Source: a bacterium CPR1
Lineage (GTDB): Bacteria; Vulcanimicrobiota; Xenobia; Xenobiales; QWHO01
Direction: 5' to 3'
Length of the DNA: 46,920 nt
NCBI GenBank assembly: GCA_021404945.1
Contig: QWHO01000014.1
Coordinates: forward strand, 1 to 46,920
In this document: piece after piece, positions 16,199 through 24,847 of the stretch
How the letters are laid out: every line of letters starts with the position of its first letter
Position numbering within the stretch: position 1 is the first letter of the stretch
Position numbers and translations under genes: made by a program
The notes under the pieces: model-generated
What the model saw: only the letters and a program-made list of their open reading frames with translations
Told to the model about the DNA's origin: nothing
Databases searched by the model: none

Positions 16199-18074
16199 TG
16201 CCACCCTCCAGCCAGGCGCTATCGCCCTCGGGCGTCAGGGCCGCGTGCGACTCGCCCAATCGCAGCAAGAGCTCTCGCACATCCTCGAGAGCCTCGGCGT
16301 GGTCTTGCACCGAGCCGGTTCCCTGCGCGAGCAGGGCAGCCAGGGTCGATTCCAGGCTCTTGACGTGCACCTCGAGCTCCGAGGCTACCCGCTCGAGCTC
16401 CTCATCCTCTCCTACCGCCTGCTGGTTGGCCTTGCTCCAGGCCGCCAGCCGACGCGAGGCGTCCCGCACGACCTGGTGACACTGGGTCAGAAGGGGACGA
16501 ATCACGGTGAGCTCCTGCTCGGTTTCCAGGGCCCGGGTGAACCGGTCGAAGAGGCTCCCCGACTTGACCTGGGCCGTTTCGCCCTCGTCCCCGGACTCGT
16601 CCGGCCAGACCAGACGCGAGCCGCAACCGGTGCAGCTCCGCACCTTCTGGTTCTTCAACCCGCACTGAAAGCAGGTCACCAGATCTTTCTCCTCCTGCAG
16701 CAGGCGAATCGTCTCCCGGCACCACAACCAGCGGTCGAAGGCCTCCTCCAGCTCGCGCAGAGCCGTGGCCAGGGCGATTCGATCATCGGCCTCGGCCGCG
16801 TCCCGCAGCTTCTCGAACGAGGCCAGGGGGGCGCTGACGGCTGCTTGCAGAGCATCGTGCTCGAGCGCCTTGAGCGTGGCCAGCTCTCCTTCAAGCTCGG
16901 TGGCGTCCAGGTAGCATTGCTCCAGCTTGCCCAGCAGATAGGGACGCGGAAGGCTGCCGGCGTACCAGCCCTTGACCGCCTCGCGCAGCTCCTCCAGGAG
17001 AGGGTCGGCGGCAAACGAACGGCCCTGGGGCCCCTTCTCCATCCAGGCCTTCTTCTTGTTCAGCAGCTCCTGGCCCAGTCGAAACAGCTCCATGAGCTTG
17101 CGCTCGGAAGGCTCGGCCCGGGCCCCGGTCAGGGTCACCTCGAAGCGCTCGAGCACGGGACGAACGGTGCCTTCCCAGGTCTGCTCACCGCGCTGCGAGA
17201 GCAGCACCGTATCGTGAAAGCGATGACACTCGGAGCGCTGCTGCTCGAGAAAGTCCTGCAGCTTGACGAAGTGGGCTTCCAGGCGCTCGGGGGTGGCCCC
17301 GCCTCGGGCCGCCCGGGCGAAGGCGTCCAGCACCGCCACCTCGGAGAATCCCTCCTGGCGGCGCACCTGAGCCACGGCATTAAAGCTCGAGTTGAGGTCG
17401 ATGGCGGCGTTCTGAAGCAGCTTGACGGCCTCGGCCAGGCTCTCGCGGCGGCCGGCCGGGTCCTCCAGATAGTGGACCAGCGCCCCCACCGCCTGCTCGA
17501 AGGTGGTCAGAGCGCCCTGAATGCGCTGGGCTACCGCCTGGTTGTGGGGGTAGCTCTCTCGAAAGACCTGGCCTTCGGCCTCGTAGGCCTGGTGCAGCTT
17601 GACCAGCTCGGCCACGCGAGCCCCCAGGAGCTCGTGGTCGTCCAGTCCGTCCCGAATGGCGCGCACCGCTTTGAGGGTGTCATCCAGCGCGGGAATGGGG
17701 ACGTCCTGGGGCAAAAGGCGGCGCTCGCGCTCGAGTTGCTCGGAAAGGGTGGCGATCTGAAAGGAGATTTCCTGCAGGCGCTTACCCGAGGCCACCAGCG
17801 GATCGCGCTTGGGATTCGTCAGCTCGCCCGAAAGCTCTCCCAGCAGAGCCTCACGCTGATCCAGCTGAGCCAGCAGCTGATCGGCCAGGGCCACCAGGCG
17901 CTCGTGCCCCAGCACTACCCCTCGGGTCAAACGGGCCAGGTTGCGCGAACGCTGGTGCCGATCCTGAGCGGCAGCCACCAGCTCCAGGCAATGAGAGCCG
18001 GCCAGGTTGCCCTCCAGCACCATCACCAGGCCCTCCACCAGGGCCGAAATCTCGCGCGCATAGCGTGGTGTCAT
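16188..18074 (-). CDS. Coiled-coil protein with internal zinc ribbon, coupled to a kinase
   Basis: A 628-residue, almost entirely helical protein rich in Leu, Glu, Ala and Arg, with long coiled-coil-like runs (for example RLQEISFQIATLSEQLERER). Around residues 467-486 a four-cysteine zinc ribbon interrupts it: CFQCGLKNQKVRSCTGCG. There is no signal peptide or membrane segment. It starts at ATG 18074, overlapping the kinase stop as ATGA, so it is translated with the kinase and is a natural candidate for its substrate or scaffold. The middle also carries Asp/Glu-rich DESGDEGETAQ after the ribbon. No known family is recognised. Confidence 0.8.
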   Translation of the reverse strand: MTPRYAREISALVEGLVMVLEGNLAGSHCLELVAAAQDRHQRSRNLARLTRGVVLGHERLVALADQLLAQLDQREALLGELSGELTNPKRDPLVASGKRLQEISFQIATLSEQLERERRLLPQDVPIPALDDTLKAVRAIRDGLDDHELLGARVAELVKLHQAYEAEGQVFRESYPHNQAVAQRIQGALTTFEQAVGALVHYLEDPAGRRESLAEAVKLLQNAAIDLNSSFNAVAQVRRQEGFSEVAVLDAFARAARGGATPERLEAHFVKLQDFLEQQRSECHRFHDTVLLSQRGEQTWEGTVRPVLERFEVTLTGARAEPSERKLMELFRLGQELLNKKKAWMEKGPQGRSFAADPLLEELREAVKGWYAGSLPRPYLLGKLEQCYLDATELEGELATLKALEHDALQAAVSAPLASFEKLRDAAEADDRIALATALRELEEAFDRWLWCRETIRLLQEEKDLVTCFQCGLKNQKVRSCTGCGSRLVWPDESGDEGETAQVKSGSLFDRFTRALETEQELTVIRPLLTQCHQVVRDASRRLAAWSKANQQAVGEDEELERVASELEVHVKSLESTLAALLAQGTGSVQDHAEALEDVRELLLRLGESHAALTPEGDSAWLEGGITG

Positions 18075-19000
18075 GCTACCTCCCCCAGCTCGGACAGACG
18101 TTCTTTGATGCCCGACAGTGACCCGTGCCGCTTCAGGCGGCGCCAGGAGTCTGGCTGGAGAAGGTCCGACAAGACCTCCTCGATCCCCTGCCTCGCCGGC
18201 GGGTCAAGCGCAACTGCCGGGACGAAACAAGGCTGAGGCGCTCGGGCGACATAGTGCTCGTAGACGGCGCGAAAATCCACCCGGGGACAGGGCAGCCCGT
18301 GCTGCAGACAGGTGCGGAAGAACTGCTCGATCTGGCGCGTGTAGAGATTGTAGAGAAAACTGAGCTCGCTGAGCCGAAACAGGTTGTTTCGGGTATAGAG
18401 CGCGTAGAGCACGGCCCCCAGCGAGTAGACATCGCCCATCTCCCCGCTCTCGATGTGGAACAATCGCTCGGGAGCGGCATACTCCGGGTCGCCGTGGGCA
18501 AACCAGAAGTCAGGGGTGGGACCCTCCTGACCCGTGCGGGCCATGCCCAGGTCGGCGATGCGAGGTCGCAGCTCGTGGTCGAGCAGGATATTGGAGGGAG
18601 CCAGATCGCGGTGGAGCACCCCGGCCTGGTGCAGACAGTCGAGCCCGTCGGCCAGGGCGGCCCCTATCTCCAGGAGCTGACGTCCCGAGTAGCCTCCCCG
18701 GGTCACCAGCTCGGCCAGGGAACCACCCGTCACCAGCTCCATGGCGAAAAAGAGCGTGCCATCGGGCAACTCGGCCAGGGGAGCCTTGAGAGCCATGACC
18801 GCCGGGTGCTCGACGCATGCCAGGGCGGCCGCTTCTGAGCGGAAGCGAGCGCTCTGCTGGGGAGTCTGGCGGTCGGGCCGCATGACCTTGACGGCCAGCT
18901 GCCCTTCGGCTTCGTACACTTCGCCGTAGCTGCCCCGGCCCAGCAGTCGCCGGACCTGAAACGGGCCGATCACACAAGTCATTGTGCTCGGCAGTTCCAC
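18071..19000 (-). CDS. Serine/threonine protein kinase (Hanks type) with HRDLAPSN/DLG motifs
   Basis: A 309-residue protein with kinase subdomains in order: glycine loop LLGRGSYGEVYE, VAIK-like AVKVM (Lys38), catalytic loop HRDLAPSNILL (Asp132, with Ala where Lys is usual), ADLGMAR (DLG in place of DFG), then GDPEYAAPERL (APE) and GDVYSLGAVLYAL. There is no transmembrane segment or sensor domain, unlike PknB. The Lys-to-Ala change in HRDLK is tolerated in some bacterial HRDxSP/HRDxAP kinases and in tyrosine kinases. The C-terminal 80 residues are probably the rest of the C-lobe plus a short tail. The start is GTG 19000 or ATG 18982. It is coupled by ATGA to the coiled-coil gene. Confidence 0.9.
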   Translation of the reverse strand: MELPSTMTCVIGPFQVRRLLGRGSYGEVYEAEGQLAVKVMRPDRQTPQQSARFRSEAAALACVEHPAVMALKAPLAELPDGTLFFAMELVTGGSLAELVTRGGYSGRQLLEIGAALADGLDCLHQAGVLHRDLAPSNILLDHELRPRIADLGMARTGQEGPTPDFWFAHGDPEYAAPERLFHIESGEMGDVYSLGAVLYALYTRNNLFRLSELSFLYNLYTRQIEQFFRTCLQHGLPCPRVDFRAVYEHYVARAPQPCFVPAVALDPPARQGIEEVLSDLLQPDSWRRLKRHGSLSGIKERLSELGEVA

Positions 19001-19130
19001 TCGCGAGAGTTCACAACCTGTTCACCATCAGTTAACGACTTGTTCATCCGCCGTCTCCTTTACAAAAGGGACTCCTCATCCCCGGGGCGCTATCCTGAAG
19101 CCGTCAGATGCGCTAGGAGGATAAACAAAG

Positions 19131-20183
19131 ATGCTCTACGGAACCAACAACTGGGGCGGATCTTCGATCGCTTCCCCCTTCATGAACGGCAATCAGCTCA
19201 GCGGTCCGATGAACGCCAATCCTTACACGACCCTGGCCTCCATCATGATGCTTTTCGCCCTCTTCGAGGCCATGTCGCGCCAGGGCGGCCAGCAGCAGCC
19301 AGGGAACGGCAACTGCTGCTGGAGCGATCCGCGCGGCTTCAACTCGGCGATGAACTTTGACCCCTGCTACACTTCCAGTGGGTGCGTGCCCGACCTGAGT
19401 TGCTGGACCGGTGGACACCACGAGCACGAGCATGATCACGACCACGCCTCCTCAGCCGGCGCCTCCGCCAGCGCCTCTGCTTCCGCCTCGGCCGGCTCAG
19501 CCAGCGCTTCGGCCTCGGCCGCGGTGGCTGTGTCGGCCGGCGGCAATGACAGCCACGGCGCCTCGGTCTCGGCGGCGGCCGCAGCCGCCAGCGTCAGCGC
19601 GGAGCAGCAACAGCAGCAACAGATGTCCAGCGGTGGAGATGGCGGTGGCGATGGAGGCGGTGATGGTGGCGGTGGCGGCGGCACCCCTGTCATCCTGGAT
19701 CTGAATGGGGACGGCAAGCTGGATACCACCGGCAAAGGAGGCGCAAAGATCAACTTCGATCTGAACGCTGACGGCAAGCAAGACAAGCTGGAGTGGATGA
19801 GCAAAGGGTCGCAGGACGGCCTGCTGGTGCAAGACTTCAACGGCGACGGGATCATCAACGACGGGCGCGAGCTGATGCGACGCACCGGCGAGAACGGCGA
19901 GCAGGACAAGTACAAGAACGGCTGGGACAAAGTATCCCAACTCTATGACAAAAACCATGACGGCATGGTCAAGGGCGAGGAGCTGAACGGCCTGCAGATG
20001 TGGGTGGACTCGAACGGCGACGCCAAGACCGACAAAGGCGAGCTGAAGTCGCTGGCCGAGCTGGGCATCAGCTCGATCGACCTGCCCAAACGCGAAGGGG
20101 AGATGGATTCGACCTTCGTGCGCAACGGGCGCACCCAGCTTGCGCGCGACTACGACTTCGAGCTGGCCAACCCGATCGCCTGA
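19131..20183 (+). CDS. Low-complexity Ser/Ala/Gly/His protein with a C-terminal EF-hand-like calcium domain
   Basis: A 350-residue protein with AGGAGGA 8 nt before ATG 19131. Residues 1-92 hold a short hydrophobic helix (LASIMMLFALFEAMS) and five cysteines. Next is a His/Asp stretch (HHEHEHDHDH), then about 60 residues of Ser-Ala repeats, a Gln run and Gly-Asp repeats. From about residue 188 the domain has five Ca-loop motifs: DLNGDGKLD, DLNADGKQD, DFNGDGIIND, DKNHDGMVKGEEL, DSNGDAKTDKGEL. It ends LAELGISSIDL, the pattern seen in the C-terminal parts of many large secreted repeat proteins. No signal peptide is seen. Export is inferred from calcium binding only. Confidence 0.8.
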   Translation: MLYGTNNWGGSSIASPFMNGNQLSGPMNANPYTTLASIMMLFALFEAMSRQGGQQQPGNGNCCWSDPRGFNSAMNFDPCYTSSGCVPDLSCWTGGHHEHEHDHDHASSAGASASASASASAGSASASASAAVAVSAGGNDSHGASVSAAAAAASVSAEQQQQQQMSSGGDGGGDGGGDGGGGGGTPVILDLNGDGKLDTTGKGGAKINFDLNADGKQDKLEWMSKGSQDGLLVQDFNGDGIINDGRELMRRTGENGEQDKYKNGWDKVSQLYDKNHDGMVKGEELNGLQMWVDSNGDAKTDKGELKSLAELGISSIDLPKREGEMDSTFVRNGRTQLARDYDFELANPIA

Positions 20184-20187
20184 GCCG

Positions 20188-20769
20188 TCAGGGGGCCTCG
20201 GCCAGGGGACGCTTGAGAGAGAGGCGGAAGGGGTGGCCGGCCCGAGTGACGGCCACCCCGTCGGCGTCGATGCGCGCCACCCGACAGCCGAGCAAATATT
20301 CCCCCTCGCGGGCGGTCAGCCGCTCGCCCCGGGCCGAGAGCACGGCCAGAAACTTCCCCCCGCTCTTTTCGATGGCGACCAGCTGGAAGGCAGGGGGAGC
20401 CGGCTTGCGGATGCGTCCCCCGGCGTCGGGGTCGGTGGCCCTGCTGGCGGCTAGCTGCTGGTTGGGCCGGCCGCCCGGGGCCACGAAGGGGTCGCGGGCC
20501 GGCTTGACATAGGTGACGGCGGGTAGAGTGACCCGGGTCACGGTCGGCTGAGCGGGCGGTTTCACCTTGCGAACGAAGGGATCGCGGGTGGCGGGGGGAG
20601 CCACCACCACCCGGGGCTCCTCGTGGGGGGTGGAGACGGAAGCCGGCGAGGACGCTCTGGCCAGGGTCGGGGGCGGCGCACTGGAGCAGGCCACGGTTCC
20701 ACAGGCCAGTCCGGTCAGCAGCCACAGGCTCAAGGTTTTTCGCATCCTGATCTTATGTTCTTGAACCAT
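20188..20769 (-). CDS. PilP-like lipoprotein
   Basis: A 193-residue protein. The N-terminus MVQEHKIRMRKTLSLWLLTG is followed by a lipoprotein-type region ending VACSS, so Cys is probably lipidated, though the -3 position is non-standard. A Pro/Thr-rich linker carries two RDPFV motifs, characteristic of PilP and GspC-like inner-membrane lipoproteins of pilus and type II systems. The C-terminal 75 residues (FQLVAIEKSGGKFLAVLSA ... LLGCRVARIDADGVAV) match the small beta domain of PilP. I chose ATG 20769 because GGAGGAG lies 7 nt upstream; ATG 20745 is possible. It overlaps the end of the giant solenoid gene by 17 bp. Confidence 0.7.
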   Translation of the reverse strand: MVQEHKIRMRKTLSLWLLTGLACGTVACSSAPPPTLARASSPASVSTPHEEPRVVVAPPATRDPFVRKVKPPAQPTVTRVTLPAVTYVKPARDPFVAPGGRPNQQLAASRATDPDAGGRIRKPAPPAFQLVAIEKSGGKFLAVLSARGERLTAREGEYLLGCRVARIDADGVAVTRAGHPFRLSLKRPLAEAP

Positions 20770-23700
20770 CTTCAAGCTCCTCCCGTTTGGGCACCCGCAC
20801 GCCTCCCACCACAACGGCCTCTTCCCGTTCTTCGATGGAGGCTCGGGCCCTCAGCATGTCTTCGTTCCCCTGGACGAGCTCGAGCGTCTGCATCCCCTCG
20901 CGCACCAGGCGCTGCGCCTCGGAGTGGTTGGGAGCGGCGGCAATGCGCTCGGCCTGGGCTCCCAGGCTGATCTGCACCGTCGGGTTGGCTGAAAAGCGCC
21001 CGATTGTAAGGCGCAGAGCCTTCTCCCCGGCCGGTTGCAGCAAGCCCTCGCCCAGCTGCTCGAGAAACTCCCGGCAGGGCGGCAGGGCCTGCGCCAGGGG
21101 AGTCTTCGGGTCCAGGGCGTGCGAAAGGGTCCATTCAGTGACGCGCAGGCGCTCCTCGGCAGCAACTTCTCGGGTTTGCTGGTAGGCTTTCAAAACCGCC
21201 AGTCCCAGCTCGACCGGACCCTTGCTCTGGAGGTTCTCCAGGGCGCTCCGCCCGATCAGACGCCGGGCTTCGTCGCTGGTTGCCCCTTCGAGCAGCTCTC
21301 CGGCCCACTCGGCCGCGAGATGGTGCTCGAGCAGCTTGAGCATCACCGGCAGGCTGGCCTCCCCGCCCGAGTCGGCCAGCAGCGCTCCCACCCGGCCCAC
21401 GGCTTGATCGCGCTCGCTGCTGACCGGCTGGCGGTCGAGCTGGCCCAGCTCCCAGCGCAACAGGCGGCGCTTCTCCTCGGGCGGACAGTCGAGCTTGCTG
21501 AACAGCTCGCCCAGACGCTCGCTCCGATCACCCGAAGGGTTCTCCAACCACACCTGATAGGCTCGGCTGCGCGCGCTCTCGGTTTCCAAGGCCTCCCCCC
21601 AGGCCAGCGCCACCCGCGCCCAGGGGGCTCCCAGCTTCTCCAGAGCCGGCCGGGCCGCCTCCGATCCCCCGAGTTGACGGAGGTATTCGGCCTGCGGGGC
21701 GAGCTGGTCCGGGTCCGTGGTCCGATCCGTGCGGTGGCGCACCAGCTCAATCCGCTCTTCGTCGCTGACCTGAGAGCTCGACCGCACGGCCACCAGGGCC
21801 TCGTAGAGCACATTTTCCTTCTCTCCCAGCAACATCGGCACCAGGGTCTGGCGCAAAGTCTTGTTCCTCGTCGAGGCCAGCCACTCGTCCAGCTGCTCGG
21901 CTCTGACCACCGTTTCGGGGCGGCCTCTCAAGGCGCGGCCAATCTCTTCCAGAGCTTCATCGCCCTTCAGCTCGTAGAGCCACCTGACCAGGGTCAGGGT
22001 CTGCTCGCTGGTGGTCACCTCAGAAAGCGCCCGGCTGACCAGCGCCGCCCGGTCTTCATTGGGCAGCTTGCTGTCATACCGATTGGCCTGCCACAGGCCG
22101 CGCAGCAGCTCGACCGGGTCGGGATCAAGATCTCCCTTCAGGGCCGCCTCGGTCAGCACCTTGCGGCTGGAAGGCTGCGAAACGGCCTGGCGCCAGTCGA
22201 TCAGGCGCTCCACCTCGGTCTTGCGGCTCGGCAACCGGGAGAGCAGCTCCAGCACCTGGGCCTCACCCTGCTCCCCTTTCAGCTCATACGTCCAGGAGGC
22301 GTGCACCGCCAGAGCCCGGTCACGAGTCTCTCCAGGGGGCAGGGCGGCCAGCTGGCCAGCGCTCCAATCCACCAGTCGGGCCCGCTCGGTATTGTCCACC
22401 TGACGCGAGGCCGTCTTCCAGAAGCCCCGCATTCGCTCCACCCGGGCCTCGGGAGTCAGCTCGACCGGACCGGTCAGCACGGTGGACACGGCCGCGCTGC
22501 GGGCCTCCTCCACGGTCAGAGCCCCCAGCCAGCCAGAGAGCTCCTCGCCCAGTGGCTTTGTGGCGGGATCCGAGGCCAGGTACTCGGCCACTCCGTCCGA
22601 GACCCCCAGCTGGGCCTTCCAGGCCAGTAAAGTGAGCACCGCAGCGGGGGCGCCCTCCTCGTTCCGGCGCCCGGCCAGCTGCTCCAGATTGCGCTCCACC
22701 AGGCGCCGTCCATCCTCGCGCGGCAGCTTGCCCACCATCCCCTTCAAGAGCTCAACGCGAGCCGAGGGGGTGTCCGCCACCGCCGGCTGGCCCATCACCC
22801 GGCTCAGCATCAAAGAGCGAGATTTAGGCTCTTGCAAAGTATCCAGCCAATCTCGCTCCAGCGCGCCCAGCATCCCCTTCACCCGGGGCAGGGCCGCCTC
22901 ACCGGTCAGCTCCACCAGCCAGGCACCCAGCGTGCGCAGGGACTCCTCGCTGTCCGGCTGCCCCTGGAGGCGGTCGAGCTCGGCCCGGCACAGTCGGGCT
23001 CGCTCCTCGTTGGGCACCGCCGAGCCAGCCTTCTTCCAGAAGGTCCGCATCCGGTCGATCGTGCTCTCTCCTTTGCCATCGAGGGCGATCTCGGCCGCCA
23101 GGGCGCGCCCCCGATCGCTGGTCAGGGCCCCCAGCCAGCTCTCGAGCTCGGGGCTGGCCAGGCAGTCCTGTACTTCGGTCAGGGCCCTGGCTCCTTCCAG
23201 CTCAAGCAGCCAGCTAGCCAACCGGCGACGTGAAGGGGCGTCGTCGCTGGCGGCAGCCAGGTTAGCCCGCACCAGGGCCGCCCGCTGGGCGTTGTCGACC
23301 TTGCTGGGAAGACGCTTCCAGAGCTGGCTCAAAACCCCCACCCGATGCTCTGCGGTGGCATCGGGCGGATTGGTCTCCAGGAGCAGCCGGGCGATCTCAC
23401 CATGTCCGGCGGAAACGACCTGGCACCATTCCCGGGCCAGCTGCCCGGCCACGGGAGGCAAGACGGCCAGCAACTGGGAGTGATCTCCTTTGGGATCGAG
23501 CTCCTGGAGCCACCCGGCCAGAGTGCGGTTCTCCTCCAGGCTGTTGGCGTGGCTCAACAGGGCGCGCACGAGGCGGGCGCGCTGGTCGTTGGGGAGGGTG
23601 CGGTTAGCCTGCCAGAAAGCCCTCAGCAGCTCGACCGGTTTGCCGTCGTGGGGCTGATGCAGGAAGAAGTCCTGGACCGCCCGCCGCCCCTCGGCGGTAT

Positions 23701-24832
23701 TGACGGCTGCGTTCCAGATACCGGGCTGCTCGAGCCCCAGCTTGTCGAACAGGGGCATCAGGTCGGACTTTGCCTGGCGGGCATACTGGCCCACCAGCAG
23801 CGGGTCGGCCCCCGCTCTGGCAAGCTCGCTCTGGAGAACTTTGGAGCGCTCGCTTTCGGGCAGCTTCTCGAGCACGGACTGGAAGGCCTGAAGACGGCCC
23901 TTCTCGTCTTGCACCGGAGGGGCGGTGAGCAGGGTATGCCAGAGGGTGCGGCGCTCGGGTTCGTCCAACCCCGCTTCCCAGGCCTGGCCGGCCTGAATCG
24001 AGCCAGCCAGCTCGGGGGTGCGTCGAGCCTCCTCGGCCAGCTCCAGCACGGGCCTGTCGGCCGCCAGCCGGCGTACTTCTTCGGCCGTCAGCGACGGTGC
24101 GCCCTGGCCGGCCTTCCGGGCCAGCGCCCAGGGCAGCTCGCGGGCCAGCTCTCCCATGGAGGCAGGCGGCTGGCGGTGAGCCAGCTCCCAGGCCCGGGCC
24201 GCGGTGGCCGCATCGGGAGCGGCTTCGCGCCAGGAGCGATAGGCGCTCAGGCTCTCGGGGGTGGCCTCTGCCGCGGGCAACCAGGCTTCGCCGTCTCTTC
24301 CTACCTTGCCCCGGGGTCCCACCAGGTAGGCCGAGGCGGGCTCCCCGCGCTCATCGAGGAAGACGTAACCCTCCTCCTCGAGCCGGGCCAGCGGGCTCTC
24401 CAGCACGAAGTCACGCAGCTCGCCCACCACCTCGCGGCTCAGAGCCACGCTGTGCTCGCCCTTGCGGGCCCGCAGCTCGGGCAGGCTCCTGGCGGGCTCG
24501 GTGAGCGCGTTGTAGGCCCCATAGGCGCCGACCTGACCGGGCCGGGCCTCGAACAACCAGCCGTGGGCGCACAGATCTTGCAGGGCCGCCCCCAGCTCGG
24601 GCTCGGCCAGCTTCTCGGGCCCGAGCTCCCCGCTGAAAACGCGGACTTCCTGGAGATCTTCCGAAGAGCACAGCGGCAGCAGAAGGCTGCTGTCGGGAGG
24701 TTTGACAAGCAAGCGCTCGCTCTGACCGCGCTCGAGGCGGTCCACGACCTCCTGGAGCGGGAGCACCTCGTGGGCATCTTGCCAGGGCAAGCGCCAGCGC
24801 TTCTGTTGGTAGAACTCAGGATGGATCTCCAC
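20753..24832 (-). CDS. Giant alpha-solenoid (HEAT/TPR-like) repeat protein
   Basis: A 1359-residue, nearly all-helical protein starting at GTG 24832. Residues 1-250 are a distinct N-terminal region. From about 330 on, units of roughly 125-150 residues recur with the anchors PVELLRAFWQANR / DRMRTFWKKAG / ERMRGFWKTAS and PNEERARLC / DNTERARLV / PNEDRAALV, then LxxWLxELxG. No enzymatic motif, signal peptide or membrane segment is visible. The last 30 residues end EEAVVVGGVRVPKREEL, a tail also seen in two other solenoid proteins in this window. It begins 15 bp after the 341-residue solenoid gene and overlaps the PilP-like gene. A scaffold role is an inference. Confidence 0.85.
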   Translation of the reverse strand: MEIHPEFYQQKRWRLPWQDAHEVLPLQEVVDRLERGQSERLLVKPPDSSLLLPLCSSEDLQEVRVFSGELGPEKLAEPELGAALQDLCAHGWLFEARPGQVGAYGAYNALTEPARSLPELRARKGEHSVALSREVVGELRDFVLESPLARLEEEGYVFLDERGEPASAYLVGPRGKVGRDGEAWLPAAEATPESLSAYRSWREAAPDAATAARAWELAHRQPPASMGELARELPWALARKAGQGAPSLTAEEVRRLAADRPVLELAEEARRTPELAGSIQAGQAWEAGLDEPERRTLWHTLLTAPPVQDEKGRLQAFQSVLEKLPESERSKVLQSELARAGADPLLVGQYARQAKSDLMPLFDKLGLEQPGIWNAAVNTAEGRRAVQDFFLHQPHDGKPVELLRAFWQANRTLPNDQRARLVRALLSHANSLEENRTLAGWLQELDPKGDHSQLLAVLPPVAGQLAREWCQVVSAGHGEIARLLLETNPPDATAEHRVGVLSQLWKRLPSKVDNAQRAALVRANLAAASDDAPSRRRLASWLLELEGARALTEVQDCLASPELESWLGALTSDRGRALAAEIALDGKGESTIDRMRTFWKKAGSAVPNEERARLCRAELDRLQGQPDSEESLRTLGAWLVELTGEAALPRVKGMLGALERDWLDTLQEPKSRSLMLSRVMGQPAVADTPSARVELLKGMVGKLPREDGRRLVERNLEQLAGRRNEEGAPAAVLTLLAWKAQLGVSDGVAEYLASDPATKPLGEELSGWLGALTVEEARSAAVSTVLTGPVELTPEARVERMRGFWKTASRQVDNTERARLVDWSAGQLAALPPGETRDRALAVHASWTYELKGEQGEAQVLELLSRLPSRKTEVERLIDWRQAVSQPSSRKVLTEAALKGDLDPDPVELLRGLWQANRYDSKLPNEDRAALVSRALSEVTTSEQTLTLVRWLYELKGDEALEEIGRALRGRPETVVRAEQLDEWLASTRNKTLRQTLVPMLLGEKENVLYEALVAVRSSSQVSDEERIELVRHRTDRTTDPDQLAPQAEYLRQLGGSEAARPALEKLGAPWARVALAWGEALETESARSRAYQVWLENPSGDRSERLGELFSKLDCPPEEKRRLLRWELGQLDRQPVSSERDQAVGRVGALLADSGGEASLPVMLKLLEHHLAAEWAGELLEGATSDEARRLIGRSALENLQSKGPVELGLAVLKAYQQTREVAAEERLRVTEWTLSHALDPKTPLAQALPPCREFLEQLGEGLLQPAGEKALRLTIGRFSANPTVQISLGAQAERIAAAPNHSEAQRLVREGMQTLELVQGNEDMLRARASIEEREEAVVVGGVRVPKREELEDGSRT

Positions 24833-24847
24833 CCGGTCATGCTAGCT

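Noticed and set aside
15900-18236. 778-residue plus-strand open frame opposite the coiled-coil and kinase genes
   Set aside because: It is a shadow: it lies across two coupled, well-supported minus-strand genes and has no domain signature.
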